From positions 1,984,001 to 2,048,000 of the forward strand of contig JAQSEB010000031.1 of assembly GCA_030063045.1 (NCBI GenBank): a stretch of DNA of 64,000 nt. Direction: 5' to 3'. Positions 49,341-58,649 of the stretch are shown in pieces. Source of the DNA: Pratylenchus scribneri. Its lineage: Eukaryota > Nematoda > Chromadorea > Rhabditida > Pratylenchidae. A program made the translations under genes and the position numbers. The notes under the pieces are model-generated. The model was given only the letters and a program-made list of their open reading frames with translations. It was not told the DNA's origin and ran no database searches. How positions within the stretch are numbered: the stretch's first letter is position 1; every line of letters begins with the position of its first letter.

Positions 49341-52300
49341 TCAGAATAATCCGTTAGAATAATCCGTTGAAATATTGGAGGTGCTGGCCATATTAATTGT
49401 GGAAGTAGAGGATCGGTTAATTGGCGCTTTAATATCATCGATAAATTGAGTTGTGGCACCAGTATTTTCATCATCTTCTTCAAAAAATAATTCATCATCT
49501 TGGCCATAATTCTCATCCATCACTTCTTCATTGTTCTCTTCGCCATCTCCATTGTTTTGGCCTTCAGCTTCGGCATCACTCAAGATCAAATCATTCTCCA
49601 ATCCTTGCAGTGCCAACGAAACTGCTTCCATAAAAGTACGGATGCATTGGTCATTGAGAAGTGGAGCTTGTATAAGAGCCTTCAAGCGTGCATCCATCGT
49701 TCGATATAAAACTCTGCGGTAATTTTGTTCCGGTTGTAATTTAAGTTCGCGGACTTCATTCATTTTTCGGCTATCATATTTGCGAAGATTGATGAGAAAT
49801 TCGTGCATCCTCGGATGAGTGCAGTTTCTCTTCTATAAATAAAATGAATAAATAGAGATTTATAAGTATGAAAAGTAAAAATGATTCATTATGAACCAGT
49901 TACACTCATTTTGAATCATTTTTTGGTTCATTAACTTGTGAATCCACCACAATGAACCATTTTTCTAAATATTGTAAAAATGGTTCATGACAGAAGTACG
50001 TCACAAATGAACCATTTCTCTAAATATTGTAAAAATGGTTCATTAACTTGTAAGTCCGCCACAATGAACCATTTTCTTATAATTAAATGAACTAAATTAA
50101 TAAAAAATGGTTTTTTCACTCGAAATTATAATTATTTTTATTTAAAAACTCAACCTGAAAAGCCAGATTATTTGCTTCTGCTGATGCTTGACAGCGTGGC
50201 AAATCTTCTTGAATTCGATCTCTCACATTCCAAAAATCGAGCGCAAATTTTGGTGGTTTCGCCAAAGGCAATTCATAGCGAGGAGCAACTTAAATTTTAG
50301 AAATATAAAATTGTTTTTGAGCAATGATTACTTTGGCTTTCATTAAATCGAGGTGCCATTGGAGTGATATTACCGATGGCTGTATTCGAAAGATCTTCTG
50401 TAATATTTGGCCGACGGCTTCTTTCGATTTGACTGTCTGGAGTAAGCAATGAGCGGACTATAGCAGAATCAATCGATGGTGCTTAAGAATGAATAATTTT
50501 GAGTAATAATTTATTTAAACCTATGGGGGTTGAATGCCCGACCAAGCCTGCCATCATTCTGTCCTCATCTGCCCGAGGCAAAAATGCCAATGCCTTCGAT
50601 CTTTCTTCCCATTCCGAGAGGCCAATATAATTTTTGCCGACATAATAAAGAAATTCTAAAAATTTTTTATTTTTGTTTGGAAATATCACGTTATCTACCA
50701 TTCAATTCCGGCGGCGATTGCTCAATGGTCAAAGCAAAACCACGGCGAACCATTTCGGGAGGCAAAAAAGCTAGGGCCTGACACCAACGAACTGTCCTTC
50801 GAAATGGTTCCAAATTTTTGTATTGGCCAATAAATCCCAATTTTTTGATTCGACGTATAAATGATTGCGCCAAGTGAAACAAACATGCCTTGTTGTTTAT
50901 TTGCGGGAAAACATCAATAAAAGCCGAATATTCGGATTTTTCAAAGTCGGTCATCACTAAATTTTCTTATTATAATATAAATTAAATTAATATAAAACCT
51001 GAAATGGGCATGTCGTTTCCCAGAACTTTCTTTATTCCATTTAACACCTCAACATATTGCACTTTACTTTTATTTGTCATCAATGCGTAAACAGCCGGGA
51101 ATACTTTGTGTTCCAGAATGAATCCGAGAACAAATTGTTGAGAAAATTGTCTGGGACATGTTTGGAACGTCGCGTCTGCTGCCCAATTTTTGTTCACACG
51201 AAGAAATTCAATTGCCTAAATTTTAAAATTGCTATGATAAGCATATCATTAAATGAAAATTTATTTTACTAATAAAATTGTCAGCAAAAATGAACCATTT
51301 TTGCGCGACCATCGACTCTTCAGAAAATGGTTCAATATGACTACAAAAGGTAGTGAACCATTTTTCGATCAAAAATGAACCATTTTCTGAGAAATGGTGC
51401 ATAGGAACCAATATTGTTGAAATGGCTCCATTTGTTTTTTTGCTAATAAATTTATCAAAATCATGCTAAGAATTATTACCTTAGCACTTCCAAAAACCAA
51501 TACGCGATCGGCCGCTTGTGGCCTTGTTTCATCAGAATCATAGATAAGGAAACTAAAAATTAATGAAAAATGTATTTATATTTTTGTTAATTTCTTACGG
51601 CTTTCCATTTTTGAATTGAAATTCATCAGGTATGACAATGCTTGCCGCATTCGGAGCATTCAGTTTGTGGCCAAAACGACGCCTTTTTCGCGCACCCTTA
51701 CTATGCAAAGCAGCATAAGTTGGCAATTGTGTGAACATTTCGTCATCTTCTGTTTCTTTTACTTCATCGACCAAAGCTGCTGTAGGGATTTCTAAATCAT
51801 TTTGAAGACGTTCCGTGTAATTGTTCAAGCGACGCTCAATCTGAATTATATGTTCATAATTAACCATTTTTGGACAAAATTGAATCATTTTTAATTCATT
51901 CTAATGTACTAGAAATCCGTCAAAATGAACCACGAATATCTGAAATATGGTTCATTGCAATGAAATTTTTCAGAAAATGGTTCATTGCAATGAAATTTTT
52001 CAGAAAATGGTTCATTGCAATGAAATTTTTCAGAAAATGGTTCATTGTATGATTTATATTAATTATTCAAAAAAAATTTATATTCAATACATTTTTTTCC
52101 TCCTATTAAAATAATTAAAAAATTCTTAAACCTCTTGTCCATGAGTTTTTGCCAAATGTCTGTGCGCTTTTCTGTTAATGATTCCTTCTTCGTAGTTTTC
52201 AGAGTCGGTAATTGCGCTGACGCCGCATCGTTTTGGTGGACGAAACTCTTCGCATCGCCAATAGGCCTTTCCCTTATGCTTGCGGTTCAAAAGAAAACGA

Positions 52301-52809
52301 AAACCTGAATCCATTGAATTTGTTGAATTTAATTTTTAAAAAAAATCACCATCGTGCCATAAGTCAATTTTTCCTTTTGTTGTTTTTTGAACAACGAAGC
52401 GTACTTTGTCGTCATCCTGTTGGGGAATTTCCGCTTCATTATCAATTCCAGGATCTGATTCCGACGAAGAATATTCAACAACAGGTCGAGGCCGTTTTTT
52501 TCGGTCTGCTCCTTGGATTAGTTGCCTTGCATTCATTTCACTTAAAATCACAATATTTTAACTAATATAAGAAATAACAAACAATTGCTTTGCCATCGGC
52601 TGGTTTCGAATGATTTTGTTTTCGTTGGCCGTCGGCTGGTTTCGAAAGATTTTGTTTTCGTTGGCCGTCGGCTGGTTTCGAATGATTTTGTTTTCGTTTG
52701 CCATCGGCTTCAGTCGATGATTTTGTCGATCATTACCGATGTTCTGCACATGGTTGGCTGGCGGCTTGCTCTTTTGTGGATGATTTTGTTGAATTTTTCG
52801 CGATGCCAT
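49341..52809 (-). CDS. MULE transposase with FLYWCH zinc finger
   Basis: ATG 52809 gives MASRKIQQNHPQKSKPPANH, then three near-identical 13-residue repeats (NENKIIRNQPTA). After a short intron comes NARQLIQGADRKKRPRP and an acidic-Ser patch. The FLYWCH finger (FRFLLNRKHKGKAYWRCEEF, then CG and HRHL) is a DNA-binding module common in animal MULE proteins. The MULE domain follows: FGSAKAIEFLRVNKNWAADA with the first catalytic Asp in ADATF, FSQQFVLGFILEHKVFPAVY, the second Asp in VMTDFEKSEY, and the ACLFHLAQSFIRRIKKLGF helix. The C-terminal part is acidic and ends DYSNGLF. About nine introns, three of which are filled with repeats. I could join all exons in frame, although the third catalytic Glu could not be fixed by eye. 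Confidence 0.88.
49885..50110. repeat. AATGAACCAT / ATGGTTCATT repeats in a MULE intron
   Basis: Alternating direct and inverted copies of AATGAACCATTTTTCTAAAT and TGTAAAAATGGTTCATTAAC, with a spacer AACTTGTGAATCCACCACAA repeated in near-identical form. The array lies within the intron between the exons ending near 49835 and starting near 50155. Confidence 0.85.
51275..51440. repeat. Second block of TGAACCATTT repeats in a MULE intron
   Basis: Contains AAATGAACCATTTTTGCGCG, GAAAATGGTTCAATATGACT, AGTGAACCATTTTTCGATCA, AAAATGAACCATTTTCTGAG and AATGGTGCATAGGAACC, so the same word family as 49885-50110, in the intron before the WAADATF exon. Confidence 0.8.
51900..52050 (+). repeat. 30-bp tandem repeat in a MULE intron
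   Basis: Three to four copies of a 30-bp unit TTCATTGCAATGAAATTTTT followed by CAGAAAATGG, which contains the same ATGGTTCATT word. Each unit includes the palindrome TTCATTGCAATGAA. Confidence 0.9.
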
Positions 52810-52995
52810 GAATTCTTTTAGTAATCTAACAATAAATTTTGTTAAAATGGAGAATATAATTAAGATTTGATTTTTTTTGTTAAAATTTATTGTTTTACAA
52901 ATAGAAATAAGAATAAACAAATTATAAAACATAAGAATGAATCAATAAAAAATTTCTAAATTAATAAAATACATTTTGCCAAATTTTTAATAAAA

Positions 52996-53176
52996 AATTA
53001 GGCGAAATGACTTTTTTAAACTATTAGGCTAAATGGTTGTTAGGCGAAATATCATTAGGCCAAAAAGTCATTTTTTCCCCATTAGGCGAAATGACATTTT
53101 TTTCCCATTAGGCCAAATGGTCATTAGGCTAAATGGCGTTAGGCCAAATGGTCATTAGGCCAAGTGTCTGGACGCC
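52996..53176 (-). repeat. MULE right terminal inverted repeat
   Basis: Complement of the left repeat with about 30 extra bases of the same GGCCTAA/GCCATTT units near the tip. Its outer end reads AAGTGTCTGGACGCC. Confidence 0.9.
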
Positions 53177-53184
53177 CTGATTAG
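53177..53184 (+). repeat. Target-site duplication of the MULE, right copy
   Basis: CTGATTAG, identical to 48758-48765. Confidence 0.85.
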
Positions 53185-53512
53185 AAGTAGAAGGTCGAAT
53201 CAATTCATTTTCATTCATTTTTCACCCCATTTTTTCGATTTTTTTATGGAGCTGGCCCGCCGGGGGCGGGGCGGTCTTCCGTCCGCTTCTCCGCCAACCG
53301 CCACCGCGCCGCGAGGCGAGAGATAACGTTAATTGGAGAGAAAAAGAAAAATAAGGACCTTATGTCATTTTCTTTAAACAAAATGCCATTACTCAATTTT
53401 AAAAATTTGCCTTAATTCCTCTTTTTGCTCACAATTCGAATTTCCAGTTCCAGCATCAGCAATCAGCATCCAATTATTCAATAGCAGCAGCTCAACAAAA
53501 CGGGTTTCAATC
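53185..53512. other. Upstream region of TRUB2 with a GC-rich patch
   Basis: Between the MULE and TRUB2. A strongly GC-rich stretch lies at about 53247-53325 (GGCCCGCCGGGGGCGGGGCG, CCACCGCGCCGCGAGGCGAG) in otherwise AT-rich DNA. It may be a promoter element, or older sequence kept after insertion. No ORF. Confidence 0.4.
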
Positions 53513-56216
53513 ATGCCAAAATATTTCTTCAGTGCCCGCGAAGTGCAATCATTATTAAATGGATTTATTTGCCTTTATAAACCAAGAGATGTCTCAATTT
53601 CTGCACTGGAAAAACATCTACTCAAAAATATTTGCATTCAAGCCAATCAACTTGACAGTGATCGACCATTGCCCGTCATTGAATTGCCAATTGTTGAATG
53701 CCATCCTTCCACTGGAACATCGATGATTGTTGGCAAAAAGCGTCAAATAGATTACAGGTTAATTTGCGAATACAATTAAAAACATTAAAAATAAAATAAA
53801 TTAATAGAAAATGAATAAAGTAATTACTAATTATGTAATTTTAGTATGCATCCACTGATGGTTGGTCAAATGTTCAGAACGGAGGATTTCCGTATAGAAT
53901 CGCTCAGTTATTTGGAGCCATCCAGTTCTGGAATTTGTTGTAAGTTTTTCTTTTATATCATTTTTCTTTTAAAACCCATTTTTATCAGTATTCGGTCTAA
54001 ACGATGGCTGTGACCAATTGGAAAGGATAAAGGAATGCGGATGGATGAATGAATACATTTTGGATGGCGAATTTGGCAAAGAAACGGTCAAAAACTCAAT
54101 CAGAGGAAAAATCAATTATTGTGCCGAATTTGGTAAAAAACAAATTAAAACATTTAAAAATTTTTTTAAATTAAAGATCATGTGAATATACATAGAATGA
54201 ACAAATTATTGTCCAAAATTGAAATGCATTTCAAGAAGACGGCATTCAAAATGGCCAATGTGGATTTACAAAGTGAGGAAGCATTTGAATTGGCCAGAAA
54301 AGGGGCACCCCGTCCTCGTGTGATGGACAATGCCGGAAGCAATCCAATCATTTACGGCGTTCAGCTGTTCCGCTTCAAACCACCTCTATTCAAATTACGC
54401 ATTCAAAGTGTTGGCGAAAATGATTTATTCCTCAGGTAAATTTACAACATGATTTTCTCAATCAGAAAACTAGTCTTATTCTTATTTAGTTAGTAATTCT
54501 CACAAATGTTTTTTGCTAATAATAAAGAATGAATTTTTAAATATTTGATGGTTGAATGCAATTTGTTCTCAGAATGTTTGAAAATCAGAATGTTTGGAGA
54601 AAATCAGAATGTTTGTGAAAATCAGAATGTTTAGAGAAAATCAGAATGTTTGAAGAAAATCAGAATGTTTGGAGAAAATCAGAATGTTTGGAGAAAATCA
54701 GAATGTTTGGAAAAAATCAGAATGTTTGGGAGAATCAGAATGTTTGTGAAAATCAGAATGTTTGGGAGAATCAGAATGTTTGTGAAAATCAGAATGTTTG
54801 GGAGAACCAGAATGTTTGGGAGAATCAGAATGTTTGTGAAAATCAGAATGTTCGCCAAAATCAGAATGTTTGTGAAAATCAGAATGTTTGTGAAAATCAG
54901 AATGTTCGCCAAAATCAGAATGTTTGTGAAAATCAGAATGTTCGCCAAAATCAGAATGTTTGGAGAAAATCAGAATGTTTGGAGAAAATCAGAATGTTTG
55001 GAGAAAATCAGAATGTTTGCGAAAATCAGAATGTTTGGGAGAATCAGAATGTTTGTGAAAATCAGAATGTTTGGGAGAATCAGAATGTTTGTGAAAATCA
55101 AAATGTTTGTGAAAATCAGAATGTTCGCCAAAATCAGAATGTTTGTGAAAATCAGAATGTTTGGAGAAAATCAGAATGTTTGCGAAAATCAGAATGTTTG
55201 TGAAAATCATAATGTTTGGGAGAATCAGAATGTTTGTGAAAATCAGAATGTTTGGGAGAATCAGAATGTTTGTGAAAATCAGAATGTTTGGGAGAATCAG
55301 AATGTTTGTGAAAATCAGAATGTTTGGGAGAATCAGAATGTTTGTGAAAATCAGAATGTTTGGGAGAATCAGAATGTTTGTGAAAATCAGAATGTTTGGG
55401 AGAACCAGAATGTTTGGAGAAAATCAGAATGTTTGGGAGAATCAGAATGTTTGGGAGAATCAGAATGTTTGTGAAAATCAGAATGTTTGGGAGAATCAGA
55501 ATGTTTGTGAAAATCAGAATGTTTGGGAGAATCAGAATGTTTGTGAAAATCAGAATGTTTGTGAAAATCAGAATGTTTGGGAGAATCAGAATGTTTGTGA
55601 AAATCAGAATGTTTGGAGAAAATCAGAATGTTTGGGAGAATCAGAATGTTTGTGAAAATCAGAATGTTTGGAGAAAATCAGAATGTTTGTGAAAATCAGA
55701 ATGTTTGTGAAAATCAGAATGTTTGGAGAAAATCAGAATGTTTGGAGAAAATCAGAATGTTTGAGAAAATCAGAATGTTTGGAGAAAATCAGAATGTTTG
55801 GAGAAAATCAGAATGTTTGCGAAAATCAGAATGTTTGTGAAAATCAGAATATTAATTTTTGAATATTTTAGGGAATTGATCAATCAAATTGGCTGTTCCC
55901 TCGAAACAACGGCAAGGCCAAGAAGAGTGCAAAGAGTGCGGCAAGGATGTTTTGGAGTGGAACATGCACTTTTGGATAAATATTTTAATTTGGAAAATGT
56001 CCTCAAAAATGTGCTAATGAGTGGAAAAATGGTGGAAAAAGAATTGGCAAAAGGACGCAAAGAAGTGGTCGAATGGACAAAAACAAATGATGGGAAAGAG
56101 GAGAATGGATTGATGGCACAAAAATATGGAATGATCATTAAAAAATTGGAAGAAACCGGGGAAATTGAAGAAGATTGCCTTCGACTTCCATTTGGAAGGG
56201 AATACACAATTTGTTA
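53513..56216 (+). CDS. TRUB2: TRUB2-type mitochondrial pseudouridine synthase
   Basis: ATG 53513 gives MPKYFFSAREVQSLLNGFIC, then LYKPRDVSISALEKHLLKNI, matching the KPPGVS start of TruB-family enzymes. Further conserved segments are DYSMHPLMVGQMF, SSSGICLFGLNDGCDQL, HFKKTAFKMANVDLQSEEAF, ELARKGAPRPRV, FKPPLFKLRIQSVGEND, ELINQIGCSLETTARPRRVQ and FGVEHALLDKYFNLENV. The order and spacing fit TRUB2, which modifies mitochondrial mRNA or acts as an RNA chaperone. At the catalytic position, where TruB proteins have LD in a LDxxxSG context, I read LEPSSSG, so the Asp appears to be Glu. The intron 54436-55871 is 1436 bp because of a minisatellite; the flanking exons join in frame (FLR / ELI). Ends YTIC with stop at 56214. 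Confidence 0.9.
54570..55850 (+). repeat. 18/19-bp minisatellite in a TRUB2 intron
   Basis: About 70 copies of AATCAGAATGTTTGxxxAA. Variants are TTTGGGAGAATCAGAATG, TTTGTGAAAATCAGAATG and TTCGCCAAAATCAGAATG (18 bp) and TTTGGAGAAAATCAGAATG (19 bp). Over long stretches the GGGAGA and GTGAAA forms alternate, giving a 36-bp higher-order unit (55210-55400). The array occupies most of the intron. Because 18 is a multiple of three it leaves long spurious open frames. Confidence 0.97.
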
Positions 56217-56369
56217 ATTTTTTTTTTGTTTAATTGAATTGAATAAATTTATTCAAAAATAATAAAATGTAATTAATTTGTTCATTTTAATTTGCTTTCA
56301 TTTATTTCCTTCTCCATCCATCCATCCATTCAAAAAATGCATTCCCTTTTCTCATCCTGCAATTTTCAT

Positions 56370-57187
56370 TTAATTAATTAATTTAATTATTAATTTAACC
56401 TCAAATGTTGATTGCAAATTCACCGTCCCAATGTCCAACCATTCATTTGCTTTCGGTTCCTCAGCAATTATGAATTTTTTTGGCACCAAAAATTTAATTT
56501 TTCGATGGCAGGGCTATTTGAATGAATTATTTCTATTATTCCCCTCAAAATTAATTCAAACCGTGTGACCATCATTGCCTAAAAATTAAATTAAAAATAA
56601 AATTGTAATGAATAACGCACAATCTGTCCACAAATAGAGGACTGGGTCAATGTCTTCATTAAAAAGGGGAATTCATTCAAATATTGCCCAAGGGCAAATT
56701 CATTCATTTACCCGTCAATTCCCTTGTGTATCCATTCAATTTGAATGCTCCATTTGCATCCACGAATTTTTCATCCAACTTTAAAAGATGAATTTAATAT
56801 TTAATGAATTTAATTTACCGTAAATCATCTATTACTATTACTAGTCCCCATCTAGAAGAAGCCCCCTCGAAAGTCTTAAAATCAGTAGCCCTGCCCTGGG
56901 GCAACTAATTGATGATTTACGGTTGTAACGGGGGAATTTGCTTTACCGTATCATCCGGGTCTGGCCCAGTGTCAATGTCCACAATTCGCACTTTCGTTGA
57001 ATTGCTCAATGCGGGCACATGCCCACAAATGAATCGGCCACTCACCGCCACTCTTTAATAAAACAATTCATTGTTCCAATTCTATTCCTAATTCGTACCC
57101 TTGTTTTCGCATTCCAAAGGCACCGCCGATGACCATCAAAAGGGAAATGCCTCCAGCAAACAAAATTGGAAATGATGAATTCCGCAT
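56370..57187 (-). CDS. Transthyretin-like (TTL) family secreted protein 1
   Basis: Nematode-specific family of small secreted extracellular proteins with a transthyretin fold. ATG 57187 begins MRNSSFPILFAGGISLLMVI, a signal peptide. The family pattern follows over short exons: RVAVSGRFICGHVPALSNST and KVRIVDIDTGPDPDDT, then LDEKFVDANGAFKLNGYTRE, IDPVLYLWTDCGNDGH and RKIKFLVPKKF, ending NLQSTFEVKLIIKLIN at TAA 56370. The blocks FICG, VDANGAFKLNG and IDPVLYLWTDC fit the TTL consensus (CG..., D..G.F.L.G, I.P.L.I.H.C). The C-terminal end is uncertain, since the reading after NLQSTFE runs into AT-rich sequence. An intron holds a 107-bp palindromic element (56817-56923). Divergent from the second TTL gene. 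Confidence 0.78.
56817..56923. repeat. 107-bp palindromic element in a TTL intron
   Basis: Ends ACCGTAAATCATC and GATGATTTACGGT are perfect inverted repeats, extended imperfectly for several bases (CTATTA / CTAATT). The internal part reads CCCATCTAGAAGAAGCCCCC. It looks like a small MITE or stable hairpin. No clear target duplication is visible. Confidence 0.6.
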
Positions 57188-57648
57188 TTTAATATTCTCA
57201 AAAATGAATTCACTGGAAATATTTAATTGTTGAGGGAATTAATAGATTGGTTGGGGGATGAGTCAATTTGTGGAGGGTAAGGAGGTTGGCGCTGATTGGC
57301 AGCACACAAAAATGGCCCCAATTAATCAGCCAACCAAAATGATGGCCAACTGACTTTGGGTTTTGGTTTCTCGTCTCTGCCCCAAATTCCCATCAATTCA
57401 CCAATGGAGGATGGCTTCTTCTCCTTATCATCATCGGTTGGCTCTGTTTTTGTGCATCTAATTCGGCCAACCAATTGGCCATCTTTTTAATTCAACTTTC
57501 ATCTTTCATCGACCATCTTTTCCACCCGTCCATCCATCCACCACTAAATTGACTAATTGCCCCCAAATTCATTCATTTTCCATTCTCGTCCAATTCCATT
57601 ATTCTTATCACAATTTAATTTTCCATTTTTGAAGCCAAATTCGTCGGG
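57188..57648. other. Shared upstream region of the two TTL genes
   Basis: A 461-bp divergent intergenic stretch containing repeated GGCCAA/TTGGCC words (for example CAACCAATTGGCCATC and AATCAGCCAACC). No ORF that I trust. Confidence 0.4.
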
Positions 57649-58514
57649 ATGTCCTCCCTCTTCTCTTTTATTTCAATCATCTTTTTGTGCCTTCTTTTCC
57701 TCCTCAATGCCCAAAATTCGGCTTCAAATCAACCCGCGGAGAGCATTTCGACAAGAAGGTTGGACAAACGTTGAATTATTTTGATCACTAATTATAACCA
57801 AAAAGCACTCGGGCCGAGGGCACTTTAATGTGCGGAAAGGCGGCGGCCAAAGGAGTTTATGTACGTTCAACGTTGGGAGTGGATTTATTTAACAATGAAT
57901 TTGCCCTCTAGGTTCGTCTCTTCAAAATCAATTCAGATGGTAATTTTGAGGGAATATGGTATACCTTGTATTTGCCCCGCAGAATTGAATGATGCTTTGG
58001 CAACGGCGGTCACAAATGACCAGGGAAAATTCATAATTGAGGTTACCAGAGGGGGTCAATGAATAATTCTGCATAAATCTGTATTCACACAGGGAAATAC
58101 GGCCAATTATCAAGGAACGGAAGGTGAGAAATTGAGGAGGAAAAATTCTTTTGGGCATTTATAATTATTGCAGCCAACATTGATCCTTTCCTCAAAATTT
58201 ACCATAAATGCGATGATCCAGAGGGAAAGGTAAAAAAGTGGCGATATTCCTCTCAATCCTATATATTAAAACAGAAGGGATATCGTCGAATTACACTCCG
58301 TTATCCACGAGGTTGGCATTGGCACACAAATCCCTTAAACTCATTCTAATTATTCAGAATATGTCACTTTGGGTCGAGTGCCTCGCCGGAATTACAATGT
58401 TGGAATAATGTAAAAAATGGAATAGGAATTGGGTAATAATTCCACACAATTTGTAGGAATGTTCAATTGCAATATCCAAGTGAGGCCAGAATTGATGAAT
58501 TGAAGGGAATTTGA
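57649..58514 (+). CDS. Transthyretin-like (TTL) family secreted protein 2
   Basis: ATG 57649 gives MSSLFSFISIIFLCLLFLLN, a clear signal peptide followed by AQNSASNQPAES. Seven further short exons with GT/AG borders join in frame: EGTLMCGKAAAKGVYVRLFK, ELNDALATAVTNDQGKFIIE, GNTANYQGTE, NIDPFLKIYHKCDDPEGKKG, YRRITLRYPREYVTLGRVPR and RNYNVGIMNVQLQYPSEARI, ending DELKGI at TGA 58512. This is the complete TTL pattern: LMCG, TNDQGKF, DPFLKIYHKC, CDD. Secreted TTL proteins are abundant in nematodes, and some plant and animal parasites use them as effectors. That role is not shown here. It is divergent from TTL gene 1, possibly an old inverted duplication, though the two sequences are only distantly alike. 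Confidence 0.88.
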
Positions 58515-58649
58515 GAGAGGAATGAATAATTTGCGAATGAATGAATGAATATATTTTTGGCATTTATTTAATTTGTGTTCAATAAAGAATATCATTTTTT
58601 GTTAGGCCATTGTGATCATCAGAATATAGCCAATCTAAAAAGGAAGGAA

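Larger units (their letters stand above)
48766..53176. mobile_element. Full-length Mutator-like (MULE) transposon, 4.4 kb
   Basis: Bounded by terminal inverted repeats (48766-48914 and 52996-53176) and an 8-bp duplication CTGATTAG. It encodes one minus-strand, intron-containing transposase with an intact frame, an N-terminal FLYWCH zinc finger and a MULE-type DDE domain. The repeats are built of short units around GGCCTAATGACCATTT, TTTCGCCTAATGGG and CATTTCGCCTAA. The right repeat has an extra block of such units (MULE ends often vary this way). Nothing in the transposase is visibly broken, so this may be a recently active copy. It lies between TECR and TRUB2. Confidence 0.92.

Noticed and set aside
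54646..55692. Long overlapping ORFs of up to 274 codons on both strands
   Set aside because: They result from an 18-bp tandem repeat without stops in several frames, inside an intron of TRUB2. No signal of a real protein.
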